In this document: positions 7,526 through 15,503 of the stretch, piece by piece
Layout: every line of letters starts with the position of its first letter
Numbering within the stretch: position 1 is the first letter of the stretch
DNA from: an uncultured Lachnospiraceae bacterium
GTDB taxonomy: Bacteria > Bacillota > Clostridia > Lachnospirales > Lachnospiraceae
DNA length: 64,000 nt
NCBI GenBank assembly: GCA_910586555.1
Contig: CAJUJY010000010.1
Location: 1-64,000 of the forward strand
Direction of reading: 5' to 3'
Notes under the pieces: generated by a model
Databases searched by the model: none
Told to the model about the DNA's origin: nothing
The model's input: only the letters and a program-made list of their open reading frames with translations
Made by a program: the position numbers and the translations under genes

Positions 7526-9496
7526 ATGAAATTATTTTCAAATAAAAATACAGTCCAGAAGATACAGGCAGAAGATAATAAGAAAGATAACCAGAATACT
7601 AATTTTGGTTTAGCATCAATGGTTGTTGGTCTGGTTAGTGTTGTTTTGTCATGCTTGTATGCAGGATTTTTAGGTATTATTGGTTTTATTCTTGGAATTG
7701 TGTCATTAATAAAAGAAGAACCTAAGAAGGGCAAAGCAATCACAGGTATTGTCTGTTCTACAGTTGCATTTTTTATTTCAATTTGTATTTTAGTGGGAAG
7801 TTCAATGGATTTGTCTGGGTATACAGAAAATAAGGAAGAGCAGGCAACAGCAGAAATATCAAGAGAACCAGGGAAAACAGAAAAACCAGCGGAAACGAAA
7901 GAGCCAGAACCGTCCACAAAGCCAACAGCAGAGCTAACAGCAGAACCAACATTATCACCAGAAGAAACAGAAGAACCAGAGGGAACAATAGAACCAGCAG
8001 AAACAAAAGAACCAGAAAAACCAGAAAATCATGAACTTATATATAATATGGAAAATATAAAAGCTTCTTTAACAAGATATTCATATGAAGAAAATCCATA
8101 TTATCTGGAAAGTCTTAAAGAGTATATACAAAAAATTAATGAATTATATAAAACTATGAATACTGATCAAAATGCAAGTATATTGTCATTAGAAGATATT
8201 TTAAAAGATATAGGAATGTCGTTTAAAATGCGCAAAAAAATATTGAATACAGAGGGTAAGAATGTTTTAACAGATGAAGATTTTTGGCGTATGGATGAAA
8301 AAGAAGATAAAAGTCTTTTTTTCTCAAAAGGTAATTATCTTGAAGTATCATCTAAAGCAAAAGATGATATAAATGTGTTTAATATCCTGTCCACGTTTTT
8401 TTATTTTGGAGATTTAAAAGACAATAAACCTGATGGCGAAGGAGTAATTTTTTCTGTTGCAGATACAGGAATGAGAATACTATGCGCAGGAGAATTTGAA
8501 GATGGGAGACTTAATGGTAAAGGAGTACTATTTTCAAAAGATTCTTTAGGAGCTGTAATTGCAGAACAAGGCAATTATAAAAATAATAATAAAAATGGTA
8601 ATTGTACCAGTTATAACAATTATGACATATTGCAAATGTATGAATTTTATACTGATACTTGGAACAGATATAAGAAAAAGTATTATAAATCTTATACTAA
8701 AGATAAAAAAAATGCCATTATTGAAAATTTACTTAAAAAAGATATTATTGCCAAATTAATGTATATGTCCCAAGCTTATAATGCACAAGATAAAGATTCT
8801 CTTTTTTTAGTCCGAGTTAATTATCCAGTTATAAAATCAGCAGTTTCTTATAAGGGCAATTACAAAAAAGGTGATTATTCTGGAAAAGGAACACTCTACG
8901 GAAATAGTGGTACATTATGGTATAATGGAGAATTTAAAAATGGATTGTATCATGGGAAGGGAACACTTTATTATACTTTTACAGGAATTGTTAATTACGA
9001 AGGAGAATTTAGAAATGGAAACATGGATGGTGAGGGTATTCTTTATAATATGGATGGTTCACTTAGAAAAAAGGGAGATTTTGATAATGAAGCAGTAGAT
9101 TCAGAAGACGAAATGTTGGAAACGATAGGATTATATGACAGACTATATAAAAAGTACCAAGAAGTTGGCTTGAAAAAATTTTTTGAGAGAAATAATACGG
9201 CTAGGGATGATAAAGCTAATAAAAAAAATAAGTCAGACAAAGAATATATATGCCCTAAATCAGATGTAGAAAAATTATCTGTAGAAGATATTAAAAAGCT
9301 TTCAAAAGCAGACAGGCGTCTGGCTAAAAATGAAATCTATGCACGTTATGGAAGAAAGTTTAATGATGAAAATTTACAGGAATATTTTAATGGAAAAAGC
9401 TGGTATACTGGAAATATAGAACCAGAAGATTTTGATGAAGGTGTCTTTAGTAAAGTCGAAAAATATAATATAAAACTTTTAGCTAAATATGAATAA
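7526..9496 (+). CDS. membrane protein with DUF4190-like N-terminus, MORN repeats and YARHG domain
   Basis: A 656-aa protein after a 66-nt gap, with AAGGAG before the ATG. Two N-terminal transmembrane helices (about residues 31-57 and 72-93) resemble DUF4190. A Pro/Glu/Thr-rich linker of about 65 residues (105-170) leads to a region with MORN-type repeats: YFGDLKDNKPDGEGV, GEFEDGRLNGKGVLF, YKGNYKKGDYSGKGTLYG, NGEFKNGLYHGKGTLYY and EGEFRNGNMDGEGILYN. The C-terminus (about 575-656) is a YARHG domain, recognisable from NEIYARYGRKF. MORN repeats bind membranes or proteins, and YARHG domains are usually outside the membrane. The layout fits an envelope-spanning component of the same operon. Confidence 0.8.
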   Translation: MKLFSNKNTVQKIQAEDNKKDNQNTNFGLASMVVGLVSVVLSCLYAGFLGIIGFILGIVSLIKEEPKKGKAITGIVCSTVAFFISICILVGSSMDLSGYTENKEEQATAEISREPGKTEKPAETKEPEPSTKPTAELTAEPTLSPEETEEPEGTIEPAETKEPEKPENHELIYNMENIKASLTRYSYEENPYYLESLKEYIQKINELYKTMNTDQNASILSLEDILKDIGMSFKMRKKILNTEGKNVLTDEDFWRMDEKEDKSLFFSKGNYLEVSSKAKDDINVFNILSTFFYFGDLKDNKPDGEGVIFSVADTGMRILCAGEFEDGRLNGKGVLFSKDSLGAVIAEQGNYKNNNKNGNCTSYNNYDILQMYEFYTDTWNRYKKKYYKSYTKDKKNAIIENLLKKDIIAKLMYMSQAYNAQDKDSLFLVRVNYPVIKSAVSYKGNYKKGDYSGKGTLYGNSGTLWYNGEFKNGLYHGKGTLYYTFTGIVNYEGEFRNGNMDGEGILYNMDGSLRKKGDFDNEAVDSEDEMLETIGLYDRLYKKYQEVGLKKFFERNNTARDDKANKKNKSDKEYICPKSDVEKLSVEDIKKLSKADRRLAKNEIYARYGRKFNDENLQEYFNGKSWYTGNIEPEDFDEGVFSKVEKYNIKLLAKYE

Positions 9497-9544
9497 GTAC
9501 TAAGAAGTTTATTTATATTGTTTGTAGCAGCATGGAGGATTATT

Positions 9545-9715
9545 ATGAAGAGCAGGCATGATGTTACTATACCATTTTATAAAAAGTATAAACGTTGTCC
9601 GTTTTGTTGTTCAAGATTAACGTTATCTGGACGGTGTAGATTGAAACTGGGAAAGAAATTAATATGTTATAATTGTAACCTGGTAATACAAAATAATAAA
9701 TTTATAGTTTATTAG
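9545..9715 (+). CDS. zinc-ribbon micro-protein
   Basis: A 56-aa protein from the ATG at 9545, which has GGAGG just upstream; an in-frame GTG-type extension to 9518 lacks such a site. Two cysteine pairs, CPFCC and CYNC, spaced about 25 residues apart, plus many Lys/Arg residues, fit a single zinc ribbon that may bind nucleic acid or a protein. It ends with TAG. Function unknown. Confidence 0.6.
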   Translation: MKSRHDVTIPFYKKYKRCPFCCSRLTLSGRCRLKLGKKLICYNCNLVIQNNKFIVY

Positions 9716-9822
9716 ATATTTATAATATTTATTTTATGCAAAGAAAAATAAATATTATATATACTAAAGTAATTATAAAACTATATTAAATAAAAATTTA
9801 AAGAAACTACTATTATACAAAA

Positions 9823-10206
9823 ATTATTAAAAGTCTAAGTATTATTTTAGCAGCATTATTAATTGCAGGGACAGTGTCAAGTGAACTAGTGGATGCAAAA
9901 AATATTTCTTTTTCTGGAGAATATAGTAGTAAAAAAGGAGCTGTATTAAATTTATCTGAATATACAGGAACAACGCCTGAAGAAGATGAGAGGCATGAAA
10001 TTGCTACTTATCAATTTGATGTGCCTCATGTTTATAATGCTTATAGTGGAATTCTTATAAAAATGGGTAAAAATAAATACCATTCAAAGAAAAAAGGATT
10101 AATTTTTAAAGTTTATAAAAAGAAGGTTATTGTAAAAGTTACAAATAAAAAATATGATAAAGATTTAAAAGGTACATATAAATTAATTAGGCATTTTTAT
10201 TCATAA
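9823..10206 (+). CDS. small secreted protein with unclear or lost start codon
   Basis: The mature part (ISFSGEYSSKKGAVLNLSEY onward, about 105 aa) is a Lys- and Tyr-rich, beta-strand-like protein of unknown family. The frame upstream of the first GTG (9874) reads KIIKSLSIILAALLIAGTVS, a good signal peptide, but there is no ATG, GTG or TTG before the stop at 9799. The only available starts are a non-standard ATT at 9823 or 9826, or the GTG at 9874, which would remove the signal peptide. Either the initiation is unusual or the gene has recently lost its start. Confidence 0.5.
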   Translation: MIKSLSIILAALLIAGTVSSELVDAKNISFSGEYSSKKGAVLNLSEYTGTTPEEDERHEIATYQFDVPHVYNAYSGILIKMGKNKYHSKKKGLIFKVYKKKVIVKVTNKKYDKDLKGTYKLIRHFYS

Positions 10207-10240
10207 AATAAGACTAAAATTTTTTAAATTTATAAAATAA

Positions 10241-10282
10241 AGCAAAAAATATACCTGTAAGTATATTTTTTGCTTTTTTTTT
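10241..10282 (+). terminator. rho-independent terminator
   Basis: AGCAAAAAATATAC and GTATATTTTTTGCT form a 14-bp stem around a short loop, followed by a run of T. It closes the accessory operon before the DUF932 gene. Confidence 0.8.
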
Positions 10283-10353
10283 GGTGTTTTCTGAATTTTC
10301 ATTTATACATTATCTCCATGTAACAAATTAAATTATCACTGAAAGGGGATTTT

Positions 10354-11040
10354 ATGAGGAACATTTTATTCAAAACAGGAAAAATTATATGGAAGGTACT
10401 GAAAGAAACAGCAGGAAGCCTTATGGGAGGAAGGAAGACATGGATTTTAGCAAAACTCCCGGAAAAGTACATAATACAGGGTGAACAGGTTATGCCATAC
10501 CTTGTGTTTTCAAACACACATGACGGTTCAGGGGCTATAAAGATTGCAATGACGCCTGTAAGGGTGGTATGCAATAATACCATTAACCTTGCCCTGGAAA
10601 ATGCAGACCGTATATGGTCAGTACACCATACTGGTGATACTGGTACTAAACTTGAAGATGCAAAAGAAACCATATACAGGGCAGAGGAATATATGTCAGG
10701 GCTTGGCAGGGCATTTGACATGCTTTCAAAGAAAAAGGTTACAGATGCCGCTGTAAAAGAATATATATCCCTTCTGCTGCCTGTCCCAGACGGTGCGTCC
10801 CAGACAGCAGAGAAAAATGTGCTTAAACAGCGTGGGGATATAATGGTGCGTTATAAGTATGCACCAGACTTAAAGGACATGCCAGGGAACTGCTACCGTT
10901 TTATAAATGCGGTATCTGATTTTGCAACACATTCAAAACCATTGCGTGAAACAAGGAATTACAGGGAAACCCTGTTTAACAAAACAATGGAGGGAAACCC
11001 TGTGACTGACAAGGCTTTTAAGCTTGTTATGGCATCATAA
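10354..11040 (+). CDS. DUF932 family protein, N-terminally truncated
   Basis: A 228-aa protein resembling the C-terminal two thirds of DUF932 phage/plasmid proteins, recognised from GSLMGGRKTWILAKLPE and VRVVCNNTINLAL. Family members are typically 300 aa or more and begin with a domain that is absent here. A normal ribosome binding site (GAAAGGGG) and ATG stand in front of the shortened frame, which suggests an internal deletion that kept the original leader. DUF932 proteins are common on conjugative elements, plasmids and phages; their biochemical role is not settled. Confidence 0.75.
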   Translation: MRNILFKTGKIIWKVLKETAGSLMGGRKTWILAKLPEKYIIQGEQVMPYLVFSNTHDGSGAIKIAMTPVRVVCNNTINLALENADRIWSVHHTGDTGTKLEDAKETIYRAEEYMSGLGRAFDMLSKKKVTDAAVKEYISLLLPVPDGASQTAEKNVLKQRGDIMVRYKYAPDLKDMPGNCYRFINAVSDFATHSKPLRETRNYRETLFNKTMEGNPVTDKAFKLVMAS

Positions 11041-11074
11041 GAATACATGGATATGGGAAATGGAGGAAAAAAAT

Positions 11075-11815
11075 ATGCAGGGGACAGAAAGGTTTGCAGA
11101 GGAAACAGCCAGTGTTTTAAGAAAGAAACTTGGCAATGGGTATAAAGTAAGACAACTTACTGTAGAAAAAATAAATAAAGGTAAACTTTATGCACTTTTA
11201 ATAACAGACGGGGAAAACATGGTTTCACCAGCTTTTTACCTTGAAAGTTTTTACAGCAGGCATATTTCATACGGGTATACGGCTGACGAAACAGCAGAAA
11301 GCATTATAAAGAAATATAACAGCATAGAAGGGCTTATTAAAGGGGACAGAAACCTTGCACTAAACCTTTCCAGAAAGGAATGGGTAAAAGATAGGCTGTT
11401 CCTGGTACTAATTAACAAGGACAAAAACAAGGATTTCCTCAGTGATGCAGTATATTCAGGTTATGCAGGTCTTGCACTGGTAATGGATGTGGACAGGATT
11501 GTTACAGGCAGGGAAAACGGAATAACAGGTCTTGAGTGCAAGACAGCAAGCCCTTACAGTGCAGAAAAATGGAAGGACGGTAAAATACCAGCACATTACA
11601 TAATACAATGCCACCATTACATGTCTGTACTTGGCGCAGAAGCATGGTACATAGCAGTAATGGTATATGGCAGGGAATTTAAATATATGAAAATTGAACG
11701 TGATGAGGAAATAATACAGCAGCTCATAAGATTTCTTTTTGATAGAAAGAAAAATAATCATAAACCATATAATCGTATATATAAGCTTTATTTGTATTTA
11801 AAGAGTAATTATTAA
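11075..11815 (+). CDS. chimeric protein: DUF5688 N-terminus joined to a YqaJ-type exonuclease fragment
   Basis: A 246-aa protein from the ATG at 11075 (GGAGGA upstream). Residues 1 to about 135 look like DUF5688: FAEETASVLRKKLG, a central SPAFYLESFYSRH and KDRLFLVLINKDKNKDFL. From about residue 140 the sequence changes to the core of a YqaJ/lambda-exonuclease-type nuclease: MDVDRIVTGRENGITGLECK followed by TASPYSAEKW and IPAHYIIQCHHYM. The E-C-K and Q-x-x-HYM residues of the nuclease core are kept, but the N-terminal part of the nuclease is missing. The last ~25 residues (RKKNNHKPYNR onward) match neither family and lie over the end of the convergent gene. A recombination product is the simplest explanation. 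Confidence 0.7.
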   Translation: MQGTERFAEETASVLRKKLGNGYKVRQLTVEKINKGKLYALLITDGENMVSPAFYLESFYSRHISYGYTADETAESIIKKYNSIEGLIKGDRNLALNLSRKEWVKDRLFLVLINKDKNKDFLSDAVYSGYAGLALVMDVDRIVTGRENGITGLECKTASPYSAEKWKDGKIPAHYIIQCHHYMSVLGAEAWYIAVMVYGREFKYMKIERDEEIIQQLIRFLFDRKKNNHKPYNRIYKLYLYLKSNY

Positions 11816-12419
11816 ATGTAATATTATAATCATAGTATAAATTTAATAGTGGCTCAATACTATTTTTATTGATACTGAAATTGCAATGTATACCCTCATT
11901 AATATTATATAATTTATAATTTTCAGTATAAACATATGGATTGAACAAAGCACCATATTTTTTAGTAAAACTAATAACTTTTTCAAGTGTATCTGCCTTA
12001 GCCAGTTCTGCATATATAGGCTGTTCTAAAGTTCCATTCTCTGTATCTAATATAGTTATTTCTTTACTTGGTATTTGACCATATGCATTCACCGGGTTTT
12101 CTTTCCTAATGGATTTGATAACATAATCATATATATTTTCTTCTGTTTCATCAGTTTCACTTTCATCTACAAAAAAATCATCATCTTTCTCCAATAAATT
12201 AATATCGTATTCATAAAAATATTCGTTAATTGATTTTGTATCATATCCATATAGATATTTATTATCAGACTTTATATTATTATACAAATATCTGTCAATT
12301 GGATTAGCATTATTATGTGAATAATCTTCAACCTCTTCAATATTATATTCTTCAGTAAAAAATGGGATTTTATATAATTTATATTCTTCCTATATATAAT
12401 TTTTAAATGATATTTTCAT
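11724..12419 (-). pseudogene. hypothetical gene interrupted by an in-frame TAG at codon 10
   Basis: A good start exists at the ATG at 12419, preceded by GGAAAGG. The tenth codon is TAG (12392-12390), after which the same frame stays open for about 220 codons to the stop at 11724. A shorter frame beginning with TTG at 12287 exists but has no ribosome binding site. The protein is acidic and Tyr/Asn-rich. Its best-conserved-looking segment is AELAKADTLEKVISFTKKYG, a pattern I associate with hypothetical Firmicute proteins of unknown role. The 3' end overlaps the convergent chimera by 92 nt, so a rearrangement may have joined the two. Confidence 0.6.
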
Positions 12420-12875
12420 AATAAAAATTTCCTTTCCTTCTTATATATGTATATTTATCTAATGGCATTGCTTAATAATATAAAATTAAAAATTTATACA
12501 TTCAGTATTTTAATAAATTATAATTTGTATAGTTACAATGCAATTATACATCAATAGACAAAAAATAATTGCCTCAGACTTTTTATATTATACCATAAAC
12601 AAATACATTGTTTAATATTTTTGGAAAAAGATTTTCAATCAGGATTATATTATTCTCAAATATTTTCTCTGGTTTATGCAAGTGGTAGATATAAAGTAGA
12701 TGTATTATTACTAAATCTTGCAAATGATGTAAAGGCAAAAACTTATTTATGTCAAAGTATATACAATATATGGTAGTGTAACAATATTTTTACACCTAAT
12801 ATTGATGCCGCTTGGATGAAAATAACCTTTTGCCATTAGCATAATCATATATAAACGTTGAAAGGGGAAAATATT
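12420..12875. other. AT-rich intergenic region with probable gene debris
   Basis: No complete gene is visible. The plus strand at about 12680-12830 reads as a short coding-like stretch (GRYKVDVLLLNLANDVKAK, then a stop and FTPNIDAAWMKI), consistent with a decayed gene remnant. The base composition is more AT-rich than the core region to the right. Confidence 0.35.
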
Positions 12876-13301
12876 ATGGATGAAACAAAAAATACTAAAA
12901 TGGATTTGTATGATAATAAGGAGGTATACAAAAAAATTGCTAAAAACAGACTTGATAAGTATATGTGCAAAGCAGTACAAAAAAAATATAATCAAAATGA
13001 ACTTATTATCAAAAACGGGGAAGCTTTATTATCAATTTCAGGGTCAAATAGCTTATGTAAAAAAGTAGAAGGATATTTAAAATTACCAGGCACAAATATT
13101 ATTACGAATATTGATATTAAACAGTCCGAATTAGTTTTACTATTACCAGGCAAGAATAAATTAATTATGCCTTATAATAATAATTCTGAAATTATATGCA
13201 GAGGATACAAAAAAGATAATTTAAAAGATTTTATGCTGCTTCTATATGCGGAAACAGAATTAGATTATTTACTTGTAATTGAAACTGTCTGGAACACATA
13301 A
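12876..13301 (+). CDS. hypothetical protein at the element end
   Basis: A 141-aa protein from the ATG at 12876 with AAAGGGGAAA upstream, the same leader style as the DUF932 gene. The N-terminal ~50 residues are charged and helical. The middle contains repeated strand-like segments (YLKLPGTNIITNID and LVLLLPGKNKLIMP). I see no motif I can name. It is the last gene before the tRNA fragment and so belongs to the inserted DNA. Confidence 0.6.
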   Translation: MDETKNTKMDLYDNKEVYKKIAKNRLDKYMCKAVQKKYNQNELIIKNGEALLSISGSNSLCKKVEGYLKLPGTNIITNIDIKQSELVLLLPGKNKLIMPYNNNSEIICRGYKKDNLKDFMLLLYAETELDYLLVIETVWNT

Positions 13302-13423
13302 TATTTGTATGAAATACCAAAATACCATAAGGCAATAAAATCAGGTGTTAATAATAGAAAATACAGAGCTTAATGGTAATTGGAAAATACCTGGGGATAT
13401 TGTATGGAAATTACAGTACAACT

Positions 13424-13465
13424 CTTTGACTCCTGCATTCGTGGGTTCAAATCCCGCTGGCCCAG
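13424..13465 (+). other. 3' fragment of tRNA-Gln(UUG), probable attachment site
   Basis: The segment runs from the anticodon loop (CTTTGAC, anticodon TTG) through the 3' anticodon stem and variable loop (TCCTGCATTC), the T arm (GTGGG, loop TTCAAAT, CCCGC) to the acceptor 3' strand TGGCCCA and discriminator G. The pattern matches the 3' half of bacterial tRNA-Gln. The upstream sequence (TTACAGTACAACT) cannot pair as the 5' anticodon stem, and no D arm or 5' acceptor strand exists. This is not a working tRNA. It is the duplicated 3' end that tyrosine-recombinase elements leave at the end distal to the intact tRNA. Confidence 0.75.
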
Positions 13466-13473
13466 TTATAAAA

Positions 13474-13515
13474 AGAAAAACCACCTGTAAATACTAGTTT
13501 ACAAGTGGTTTTTCT
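13474..13515. terminator. bidirectional rho-independent terminator
   Basis: An 18-bp stem with a single mismatch, arms beginning AGAAAAACC and ending GGTTTTTCT, around a 6-nt loop. A-runs and T-runs on both sides allow termination in both directions. It separates the accessory DNA from the core genes and probably belongs to the original tRNA locus. Confidence 0.8.
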
Positions 13516-13574
13516 TTCTATAGCAGTTATATGTAAAGTTCTACTTGCTAACAGGCACATAACATTTACAGTAC

Positions 13575-13937
13575 TTATTTATTCTTATATTTATTAATTA
13601 TGCCACATATCCTGTTATTAATCCTTTTTAGTTCTTCTAATGGTTCTTCTATTCCCTCAGCCGTCCCTTCTCTTAATATTTCAACAACAGGCAGTGTTGC
13701 CTCAAGCATTTTGTTAAACCCATAGTTTCCAGACAGCCCTTTAAGTGTATGTGCCCTTTTAAATGCAGTGCCTATATCCCCATTTAAAAGGCACTCTTCA
13801 AGCTGTGAAAGATTTTTATCATCAGTAAACCTGTACAAAAACTGCTCATAAATTTCTTCACTTCCTACAAAACGTGTAACAGCACCTTCATAATCCACCC
13901 CTGCATTAATTAGTTCGTTTTTAAAACTATCTGTCAT
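13575..13937 (-). CDS. Hpt (histidine phosphotransfer) domain protein
   Basis: A 120-aa single-domain protein. AHTLKGLSGNYGF carries the phosphorylatable His of Hpt domains, and the whole length fits the four-helix Hpt fold. Hpt proteins pass phosphate between hybrid histidine kinases and response regulators. A hybrid kinase occurs at 42746-45034 in this window, but no link is shown. The start overlaps the recU stop by 4 nt, an odd operon partner for a signalling protein. Confidence 0.85.
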   Translation of the reverse strand: MTDSFKNELINAGVDYEGAVTRFVGSEEIYEQFLYRFTDDKNLSQLEECLLNGDIGTAFKRAHTLKGLSGNYGFNKMLEATLPVVEILREGTAEGIEEPLEELKRINNRICGIINKYKNK

Positions 13938-14479
13938 AATCCCACCTCATCTCTAATGTCTAAATCTTTATTTATTGCTTCCAGATAATGTATAAATACC
14001 TGGTTTGTTACTTTTATTATATAACTGCTGTCAAGTTCTTCACGCCGGAAACTTTTCCTTCCTCCTTCAAGTGCCCTTTTCCAGAATTTCAGTACTTCCC
14101 TGTATGGAACATAATAGCAGATGCCTGCTTTGTTAAAATATATTATTAGAAATGCGATCCCTTTCTGTACTTCAAATTCTTCCATAAATTTTATCTGGTG
14201 CTTATGTATATTCTGCAATGGAAATGTATCTGTTGCACATTCCTTTGCATCAAAACATACAGGTATCCCTTGTACATTTCCAATATAATCAACTGTACTT
14301 TTCTGCTCAAAATATGCAAGTGTAATATGGTGCCTTTCTTTATCCATTTTAACCGGGGTTACAGGGGTAGGTATTTTCTGCACCAGGGCAAGTTTTTCCT
14401 GCCGGTACTTATTATTAGTATAATTCAATGCCTCTTCAAGCATTGAACCCCTTAATCCCCTTGAATTCCATAATGGCAT
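13934..14479 (-). CDS. recU: Holliday junction resolvase RecU
   Basis: A 181-aa protein starting MPLWNSRGLRGSMLEEAL at 14479, chosen because AGGAGG lies upstream and because a longer frame would run into the neighbouring gene. The nuclease core is readable: KSTVDYIGNVQGIPVCFDAK contains the acidic and Lys residues of the resolvase active site, followed by FPLQNIHKHQIKFM. RecU cleaves four-way junctions in recombination and chromosome segregation in Firmicutes. The length is usual for the family. Confidence 0.9.
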   Translation of the reverse strand: MPLWNSRGLRGSMLEEALNYTNNKYRQEKLALVQKIPTPVTPVKMDKERHHITLAYFEQKSTVDYIGNVQGIPVCFDAKECATDTFPLQNIHKHQIKFMEEFEVQKGIAFLIIYFNKAGICYYVPYREVLKFWKRALEGGRKSFRREELDSSYIIKVTNQVFIHYLEAINKDLDIRDEVGL

Positions 14480-14483
14480 TTTA

Positions 14484-15491
14484 TTACCTCCTAAAAACTT
14501 CTTTATCCATTCCAAGGCCTTCCATTATATTAACAAATTCTTGTGGAAGTGGTGCTTCAAAAACAATATCCTGGTACTTTCCTGGTATGTTAAAAGATGT
14601 TCCAAACTCAAGCCTCCATGCATGTAAAAGCTGGTGTCTTAGTCCAAATTCACGTTTAAATTCCTTATATAAATCTTTATGCCCATATTTGGCATCACCC
14701 ACAAGCGGATGCCCTGCGCTTTTTAAATGTGCCCTTATCTGGTGTGCCTTGCCTGTAACAAGACGGACTTTAAGCAGGGTATAAATATTACCAGCAAGTT
14801 TTCCATATTGTAATGGCTCATACTCTGTTATAACCCTTGAAGAACCCTCTGTTTCATAATTTGTTATAGTAACATTATTATGTTTGCTGTTCTTGACAAG
14901 ATAACCATTAAGTTTTTCTGGTTTTGTTATCTTTCCCTTTACTATACAAAGGTAATATTTTTTAAGTTCCCGCTGCCTGAAAATATTATTCATGCATTGG
15001 AGCCCCTTTATTGTTTTTCCTGCTACAAGCAGCCCGCTTGTATTTCTGTCAAGCCTGTTACATATTCCTGCACTAAATATAGAAGAACCCTCTTCATTTT
15101 TATACTGCTTTTTTAAATAAGTATTTATATATTCAACAACAGAAATATCATCTTTATCTGCTTTTTGTGATAACATTCCAACAGGTTTATTAATAACAAG
15201 AATATCGCTGTCTTCATATATAATACCAGGCATATCTCCTGGCATGTCCTGTACCATAACTTGTGTTTTAGTGTTTTGAAAACCTTCTATAGTTTTACCA
15301 GATAGAAAAAGCCTGACCTCATCACCTTTTATAAGCCTTTCGCTGCCTTCTGCTTTTTTTCCATTAAGCACAATATTCTTTTTGCGTAACATTTTATAAA
15401 AAAAACCTTTTGGTGCTTCTGGCATAAATTTTGCAAGAAACCTGTCAAGCCTCTGCCCTTCATCTTGTGATGTAATTTTTAAAACCTGCAT
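14484..15491 (-). CDS. RluA/RluD-family rRNA pseudouridine synthase
   Basis: A 335-aa protein from the ATG at 15491 with AAGGAG upstream. An N-terminal S4-like RNA-binding segment (GQRLDRFLAKFM, LNGKKAEGSERLIKGDEV) is followed by the catalytic motif CNRLDRNTSGLLV, with the catalytic Asp, and the C-terminal QIRAHLKSAGHPLVGDAKYG typical of the family. It isomerises uridine in ribosomal RNA; the exact site (RluC, RluD or RluB-like) cannot be told from sequence. It lies 4 nt upstream of recU. Confidence 0.9.
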   Translation of the reverse strand: MQVLKITSQDEGQRLDRFLAKFMPEAPKGFFYKMLRKKNIVLNGKKAEGSERLIKGDEVRLFLSGKTIEGFQNTKTQVMVQDMPGDMPGIIYEDSDILVINKPVGMLSQKADKDDISVVEYINTYLKKQYKNEEGSSIFSAGICNRLDRNTSGLLVAGKTIKGLQCMNNIFRQRELKKYYLCIVKGKITKPEKLNGYLVKNSKHNNVTITNYETEGSSRVITEYEPLQYGKLAGNIYTLLKVRLVTGKAHQIRAHLKSAGHPLVGDAKYGHKDLYKEFKREFGLRHQLLHAWRLEFGTSFNIPGKYQDIVFEAPLPQEFVNIMEGLGMDKEVFRR

Positions 15492-15503
15492 TATCAATCT
15501 CCT

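Noticed and set aside
12390..12392. Genome-wide recoding of TAG
   Set aside because: Several intact genes in the window end normally at TAG, so the two interrupted genes are more simply nonsense mutants.
13424..13465. Functional tRNA gene
   Set aside because: No 5' acceptor strand or D arm exists, and the upstream bases cannot pair with the 3' anticodon stem.
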